From Lachnospiraceae bacterium UBA1778 (GTDB lineage Bacteria; Bacillota; Clostridia; Lachnospirales; Lachnospiraceae), in NCBI GenBank assembly GCA_002315255.1, contig DCGM01000086.1:1-9234 (forward strand): a stretch of DNA of 9,234 nucleotides. The letters run 5' to 3'. The notes beneath the pieces were generated by a model. It worked only from the letters and a program-made list of their open reading frames with translations. It searched no databases and was not told where the DNA came from. A program made the translations under genes and the position numbers. Below are positions 5,165 to 9,234 of the stretch, piece by piece. Within the stretch, counting starts at the first letter, position 1, and the number at the start of each line of letters is the position of its first letter.

Positions 5165-7786
5165 ATGAGTTCAACGATTGAATCCCTCTTAAATGGAAAA
5201 ACCGGAAAGCATATTTTCCCGATCCTCTCGCTCCACGGCGAGGACGAGGAAACGATCCGAAGCTATATCGGCATCATTGACCGGGCGAACTGCAAAGGGC
5301 TCGTGCTCGACGGCCGGCGGCACCCGGATTTCTGCGGGCCGAACTGGTGGCAGGATCTCGATGTAGTGCTGGAGGAAGCGCAAAAACGGAAGATGCGCGT
5401 CTGGATCTCGGACGGTCTCCGCTGCCCAGGCGGCGCGGCGAATACGGCGCTTCGGAGCGCCGAGCCGAAGCTTCACCGGCAGGCGCTCGTCGCGACAATG
5501 CTTGAATATAAAGGGCATGCGCGCCGCATCATCCTCGATCTTTGGAAGGATTTTCCGCCGCACCCGAAGTCGTTCGGCCTTTTCATGAAGACCGCGATGA
5601 AGACTGTCCTCGGCACGCAGACATTTGATGACGACGAGATTCTCGCGGTTTACGCGGTCAATGGGGAAGGCCAGCTCCAGCGTTATCCGGTTCCGGAAAA
5701 AGGCGAGGATTTTATCTTCGACAAGCCGGACGGCGATTGGACGCTCTATGCGGTCGGCACGACGCGGAATCTGTCGCTTGAAAAGGATTATCTTAATTTA
5801 GCCGACACGGATTCGGTGAAACTTCTGATCGACACGGTGTATGAACCGCATTATAAGCGGTATCCGAAGGAGTTCGGGAAGAGCATTGCAGGCTTCTTTT
5901 CGGACCACAGGACGCTCACCGGCGCATTCGGTTTTGATCCGGAAATGCTCGGTCAGAAGTTCGCGGCGTTCCCCGTTTCGGACGAATTAAAGAGCGAGCT
6001 TCAGACGCGTTTTGGCACAAATTGGCTACAAAAACTCTACTTATTATGGGACGAAACCGACACCCATAAAGAGGCTGCCGCGAACGTCCGTTTCCAGTAT
6101 ATGGACGCGCTGACGTCGCTCGTCCGCGATCATTTTTCGTATCAGATTTCGACCTGGTGTTTCGGCCACAATGTCGAATATATCGGCTGTTCGGAGGAAC
6201 TCCGCGCGGCGCATGCGTTCCGCACGTTTGAGGGCTACGACATGGGAAGCGCCACGGGCTCGCTCGATTCAGCGGTCGAGGCGGTTTCCGCGGGCGCATT
6301 GGAACCGCACAAATCCGGGAACTCGATGACAGTCCTTTTCGGCGACCTCGGCCCGCAGGAGGGCCTCCGCCTCGAAAAGGAGCTCGCCGACCGTTTCCTC
6401 GTCCGCGGCATCAATCATTTTATCCCGCGCGCCTTCTCGCCGCGCCCCTCTTCCGAGGGCCGGCATCTCTTCTACGCCGGCGGCAATGATCCGCAGTTCG
6501 GCCATCTGCCTGCATTGTTTAGCTATATGAACCGCTGCGCCGACTTGATTACCGGAGGACGGCACGTGGCGAGCGCTGCAGTGCTGTATGATGTAGAAAA
6601 CAGATGGGCGGAAATAGGGAAAGCGGGATCCGGCGCTGATATCGTTAATCTTCTCTCAGATTCCTCGATCTGCGCGGACCTCGTCCCGTCGGATGTTTTC
6701 GCAAATCCGGACTTTTATCATACAGAACTCGAAGAAGGTTTGACTATCCACACGCAGTCCTACCGCGTGCTGCTGATTCCGCCCTGCGATGCGCTCCCGC
6801 GCGCGGTTGCGGAAGCTGTCGGCGCCCTTACAGGCACGGGCTTCCCGGTCTGGTTCATCGGGTCGAAGCCCACGCGGATTTTAGGTGAAAGCAGTACCTA
6901 CGAGACGGAGCGCCTCCTTCAGCTGCTTGAAGGCGCTGAAATCGTCGCGCTCTCCGATATTACGAAGAAGATGCTTGATCAGGGCCTCGCGGACGTGATC
7001 GTTTCGGTCGCGCAGAATTCGCGTGCGCGGTCGCTCCGCGTCTTCCATTACCTCGGCTCGCCGTCGCTCTACCTGTTTTCGAACGAGTCGAAGCTCCCCT
7101 GGAGCGGCACGGTCACGGTTTCCGACACGACCGACTGCTTTCTTTATGACGCTTGGCGCAATGAGGCGAGCGAAGCGGCGGTTTCGTACACGGACTGCGG
7201 CATGTCTCTCCCGCTCTCGCTGAATCCGGAGGAGAGCATTTTCCTGATTCTCGAGGGCCTCGACGAGCGCCTCTTCGCGAAGCCGTTCGAACCTGCGAAG
7301 GACCCGCTCGCGCCTTCCGACTGGGTGCGCACTATTCTCACGCCGCAGGCCGCGTCGAAGGCGATCACTACGCCGCAGCCTGCTTCAGCTGGTTCGATCG
7401 CGTCGGCTGGTTTGGCCGCGTCGAAGGCGGTCACTTTCCCGGATACGCTCGCGGAAGAAATTCCTGATTTTTCGGGCATTGTCCGCTACGAAACGACCTT
7501 CACGATGGAGATCAATGAGCCGGTCACGCTCGAGATCACAGACGCCGAAGAAAGCGTCGAAGTCTTCCTGAACGGGCAGAGTCTGGGCATCGGCTTCCGC
7601 CCGCCGTTCTGCTATAACCTCCAGCCGAAGCTTCGCGAAGGCGTGAACGAACTTCGCATCGACGTGGCCACCACGATGGAGCAGTCCGACAATGCGCGGA
7701 AAACCTGGAAGTCGCTTTTCGCGAAAAAGGAGAAACCGGAGAAGGGATGCGGCATCACAGGAGAGGTCATTTTGCGGAGAGGATGA
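5165..7786 (+). CDS. Large TIM-barrel glycoside hydrolase-like protein with C-terminal beta-sandwich
   Basis: This 873-residue protein lacks a signal peptide and is probably cytoplasmic. Residues about 15-100 match the opening barrel strands of a broad clan of uncharacterised glycosyl hydrolases (GH106-like in pattern): HGEDEETIRSYIGII, GLVLDGRRHPDF, WWQDLDVVLEEAQKRKMRVWISD. Later landmarks are YPKEFGKSIAGFFSDHR (233-249), VRDHFSYQISTWCFGHNVEY (320-339), RFLVRGINHFIPRAFS (410-425), and a glutamine-amidotransferase-like Rossmann stretch after VASAAVLYD (468-476). Residues about 765-870 form a galactose-binding-like sandwich with VEVFLNGQSLGIGFRPP and LREGVNELRIDV. At 245-249 the family's usual DEP acid motif reads SDHRT, so a catalytic or structural Glu may be missing. 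An Ala/Ser/Pro linker near 729-757 is built of internal repeats. GGAG lies 6 nt before the ATG, overlapping the end of the regulator gene. The substrate is unknown; a complex plant oligosaccharide is plausible from context. Confidence 0.7.
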   Translation: MSSTIESLLNGKTGKHIFPILSLHGEDEETIRSYIGIIDRANCKGLVLDGRRHPDFCGPNWWQDLDVVLEEAQKRKMRVWISDGLRCPGGAANTALRSAEPKLHRQALVATMLEYKGHARRIILDLWKDFPPHPKSFGLFMKTAMKTVLGTQTFDDDEILAVYAVNGEGQLQRYPVPEKGEDFIFDKPDGDWTLYAVGTTRNLSLEKDYLNLADTDSVKLLIDTVYEPHYKRYPKEFGKSIAGFFSDHRTLTGAFGFDPEMLGQKFAAFPVSDELKSELQTRFGTNWLQKLYLLWDETDTHKEAAANVRFQYMDALTSLVRDHFSYQISTWCFGHNVEYIGCSEELRAAHAFRTFEGYDMGSATGSLDSAVEAVSAGALEPHKSGNSMTVLFGDLGPQEGLRLEKELADRFLVRGINHFIPRAFSPRPSSEGRHLFYAGGNDPQFGHLPALFSYMNRCADLITGGRHVASAAVLYDVENRWAEIGKAGSGADIVNLLSDSSICADLVPSDVFANPDFYHTELEEGLTIHTQSYRVLLIPPCDALPRAVAEAVGALTGTGFPVWFIGSKPTRILGESSTYETERLLQLLEGAEIVALSDITKKMLDQGLADVIVSVAQNSRARSLRVFHYLGSPSLYLFSNESKLPWSGTVTVSDTTDCFLYDAWRNEASEAAVSYTDCGMSLPLSLNPEESIFLILEGLDERLFAKPFEPAKDPLAPSDWVRTILTPQAASKAITTPQPASAGSIASAGLAASKAVTFPDTLAEEIPDFSGIVRYETTFTMEINEPVTLEITDAEESVEVFLNGQSLGIGFRPPFCYNLQPKLREGVNELRIDVATTMEQSDNARKTWKSLFAKKEKPEKGCGITGEVILRRG
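7348..7435 (+). repeat. Direct repeats inside the glycosidase gene
   Basis: A 22-bp sequence at 7348-7369 recurs at 7414-7435 with one mismatch, 66 bp (22 codons) apart, giving AASKAIT and AASKAVT. Between them two 18-bp blocks of pattern GCTGGTT-N4-CGCGTCG are adjacent (about 7388-7423), giving SAGSIA-SAGLAA. The unit lengths keep the reading frame, so this looks like a repeat-expanded linker. Confidence 0.8.
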
Positions 7787-7788
7787 TG

Positions 7789-7866
7789 TTCTTAATACAG
7801 CTTCTTGATACAGCTTCTTTATACCGCTTCTTTATCAAGCATCTTAATACAGCTTCTTGATACAAG
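7789..7866. repeat. Six tandem 13-bp units
   Basis: Units in order are TTCTTAATACAGC, TTCTTGATACAGC, TTCTTTATACCGC, TTCTTTATCAAGC, ATCTTAATACAGC and TTCTTGATACAAG, with a decayed seventh beginning TTCATC. The array starts 2 bp after the glycosidase stop codon. The variant in unit 4 creates TATCAAG, which can pair with CTTGATA in units 2 and 6, but no T-run follows, so it is not a standard terminator. The unit shares TACAG-TTC with the 11-bp array upstream of the operon. Confidence 0.9.
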
Positions 7867-7886
7867 TTCATCTGCAACTTTCGATA

Positions 7887-7915
7887 TTGACAAGCCGTTT
7901 AAGGCGATATAAAAT
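7887..7915 (+). promoter_or_regulatory. Promoter of the aldo/keto reductase gene
   Basis: TTGACA (7887-7892), 17-bp spacer, TAAAAT (7910-7915), almost perfect. The spacer contains the small inverted repeat GCC-GTTTAA-GGC. The predicted leader is about 180 nt before the ATG at 8101. Confidence 0.8.
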
Positions 7916-7925
7916 CAACCTATAT

Positions 7926-7971
7926 CCAGTTTCTTAGTTTCCGCCACTGGTTTTTTCTTTTTGGAAGCTGG
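7926..7971 (+). promoter_or_regulatory. Possible attenuator in the reductase leader
   Basis: CCAGT (7926-7930) can pair with ACTGG (7946-7950), followed by TTTTTTCTTTTT (7951-7962), a weak terminator shape. The same 5' arm as CCAGTTTC (7926-7933) can instead pair over 8 bp (one G-U) with GAAGCTGG (7964-7971), enclosing the T-run. The two folds exclude each other. The first stem has only 5 bp, so this may simply be a weak terminator or chance. Confidence 0.35.
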
Positions 7972-8001
7972 TTTCTGGAAGTGGAATAAATATTAATTTC
8001 C

Positions 8002-8032
8002 TGTAGTGAAAATGTAGTGAATTTGTTATTAT
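8002..8032 (+). promoter_or_regulatory. Direct repeat TGTAGTGAA x2 with nearby -10-like box
   Basis: TGTAGTGAA occurs at 8002-8010 and 8013-8021, one helical turn apart (11 bp). TATTAT (8027-8032) follows at -10-like distance, with only a poor -35 inside the repeats. This resembles an activator-dependent promoter whose protein binds the direct repeat. The rest of the leader to 8100 is AT-rich with no other motif I recognise except the GGGGG ribosome site near 8090-8094. Confidence 0.35.
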
Positions 8033-8100
8033 CTGCATTTGTTCATAGGAATAAATGTTAAATTTTTGATGATTAGTCCAGATGAAAAAGGGGGAATGAG

Positions 8101-9225
8101 ATGAGTTATTTAGGCGAAGATTTTCGTAAGCTCGGTTTCGGCATGATGCGTCTTCCGAAGAACGGGGATGAGTTCGATCTCGAGCAGATCAAAAAGATGG
8201 TCGACAGGTTCCTGGATGCCGGTTTCCGTTATTTTGACACGGCTTACATTTATCAGGGTTCCGAGGATGTGACGCGAAAAGCATTGGTCGAGCGTTATCC
8301 GCGCGACCGTTATATGCTGACGTCAAAGCTCGCCGTGTGGGAGGTTCATTCGCGCGAGGAAGCGGAGGCGCAGTTTAAGACTTCGCTTTCGCGCTGCGGC
8401 GTCGACTATTTCGACTTCTATCTCCTTCACAACATGGGGCCGGGCCGCACTAACCTTTACGATGAGTATGACATTTGGAGCCTCGTTCAGGAACTGAAGG
8501 CGAAGGGACTCATCCGGCATTTCGGCTTCTCTTTCCATGATACGCCGGAAGAATTGGAAAAACTGTTAACCGCGCATCCGGAAGCCGAATTTGTACAGCT
8601 TCAGCTCAATTATGTCGACTGGGACAGCACGAATGTCCGAGCGCGCGAAAATTACGAAGTCTGCCGCCGCCACGGCAAGCCGGTCATCATCATGGAGCCG
8701 GTCAAGGGCGGGCTTCTCGCGAACCCGCCGAAGCCGATCGCGGAAATCTTCAAAGCGGCCGAGCCGGATTCCTCTCCGGCGTCGTGGGCGCTCCGCTACG
8801 CGGCGGATTTAGAGGGCATTGTCACCGTCCTCTCCGGCATGAGCTCGCTCGAGCAGATGGAAGACAATTTAGCGACAATGACGGACTTCACGCATCTGAA
8901 CGACGCGGAGAAGCAGGTGATCCAGGACGCTGTCGCCGCCTTCGAAAAGATTCCGACGATCCAATGCACCGCCTGCGATTACTGTGCGAAAGCCTGCCCG
9001 ATGAACATCGGCATCTCCGGCATTTTCCGTGTCCGTAACAGCCTCTCCCTTTACAATAACCCGGAGAAAGCCGCCAGCCGTCTGGCCGGTTTGGAGAAGG
9101 ACGGAAAGGCAATGGCGGCCGATTGCATCCGCTGCTGCGCCTGCGAGTCCGTCTGCCCGCAGAATTTGCCGATTCCGGACCTTTTAGCCGAATGCGCCGA
9201 CGCTTTCTCGAGATACTGTCAATAG
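8101..9225 (+). CDS. Aldo/keto reductase with C-terminal 4Fe-4S ferredoxin domain
   Basis: This complete 374-residue cytoplasmic oxidoreductase has an AKR (beta/alpha)8 barrel at about residues 10-285, carrying the full catalytic tetrad: Asp46 (FDTA), Tyr51 (YIYQG), Lys76 (LTSKL) and His110 (YLLHN). Later barrel landmarks are HFGFSFHD, VQLQLNYVDWD, IIMEPVKGG and VTVLSGMSS, the last being the cofactor-binding end. The C-terminal part has two CX2CX2CX3CP motifs, CTACDYCAKACP and CIRCCACESVCP, expected to hold two 4Fe-4S clusters. This fused form is common in Clostridia and is annotated as a predicted aldo/keto reductase of the CPBP type; the physiological substrate is unknown. NAD(P)H or ferredoxin electrons could be exchanged. 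The ATG follows a GGGGG ribosome site by 6 nt; another ATG 5 nt upstream is out of frame. It has its own promoter and leader, so it need not belong to the glycosidase operon. Only 9 nt follow the stop. Confidence 0.92.
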   Translation: MSYLGEDFRKLGFGMMRLPKNGDEFDLEQIKKMVDRFLDAGFRYFDTAYIYQGSEDVTRKALVERYPRDRYMLTSKLAVWEVHSREEAEAQFKTSLSRCGVDYFDFYLLHNMGPGRTNLYDEYDIWSLVQELKAKGLIRHFGFSFHDTPEELEKLLTAHPEAEFVQLQLNYVDWDSTNVRARENYEVCRRHGKPVIIMEPVKGGLLANPPKPIAEIFKAAEPDSSPASWALRYAADLEGIVTVLSGMSSLEQMEDNLATMTDFTHLNDAEKQVIQDAVAAFEKIPTIQCTACDYCAKACPMNIGISGIFRVRNSLSLYNNPEKAASRLAGLEKDGKAMAADCIRCCACESVCPQNLPIPDLLAECADAFSRYCQ

Positions 9226-9234
9226 TTTTTCGCA

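Noticed and set aside
7804..7862. A terminator formed by CTTGATA/TATCAAG within the 13-bp array.
   Set aside because: The stem is AT-rich with a long loop and no T-run follows; the pairing comes from repeat variants.

Overview
The window looks like a chromosomal segment of a GC-rich Clostridia member, probably Lachnospiraceae or a close relative. This rests on the gene families present (GH43, a Cthe_2159-type polysaccharide-binding lipoprotein, a WYL regulator, an aldo/keto reductase with a ferredoxin tail), Gram-positive-style Shine-Dalgarno sites and near-consensus sigma-A promoters. The theme is recognition and breakdown of plant polysaccharide or oligosaccharide.

Layout: On the minus strand, from right to left, a secreted carbohydrate-binding lipoprotein (1450-3654) is followed by an AT-rich block (about 480-1440). 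That block holds an apparently autonomous structured small RNA (1172-1404, with its own promoter and terminator) and a TTG-started reading frame resembling PBECR4-type (BECR-fold) nucleases (480-1157). This frame has no stop codon and runs in frame into a GH43-type glycosidase (1-479, cut by the window edge). On the plus strand, a WYL-domain regulator (4172-5161) is followed 3 bp later by an 873-residue TIM-barrel glycosidase-like protein (5165-7786), a probable two-gene operon. After a 314-bp leader region comes an aldo/keto reductase with two 4Fe-4S motifs (8101-9225).

Two unusual tandem arrays flank the WYL-glycosidase operon. One has 15 perfectly phased 11-bp units (3882-4046) between the two divergent promoters. 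The other has six 13-bp units (7789-7866) starting 2 bp after the glycosidase stop codon. Their units share a TACAG-TTC core.

The most novel-looking part is the AT-rich block. Promoter, compact hairpin/pseudoknot RNA, rho-independent terminator and then a predicted nuclease gene with a strong Shine-Dalgarno is the order seen in type III (RNA-antitoxin) toxin-antitoxin loci. The RNA is not made of tandem repeats, however, and may instead belong to a known clostridial RNA class such as the raiA motif. The block appears to have been inserted between two polysaccharide genes, removing the nuclease stop codon and joining it to the GH43 frame. Family calls are from memory of sequence patterns; no search was run.
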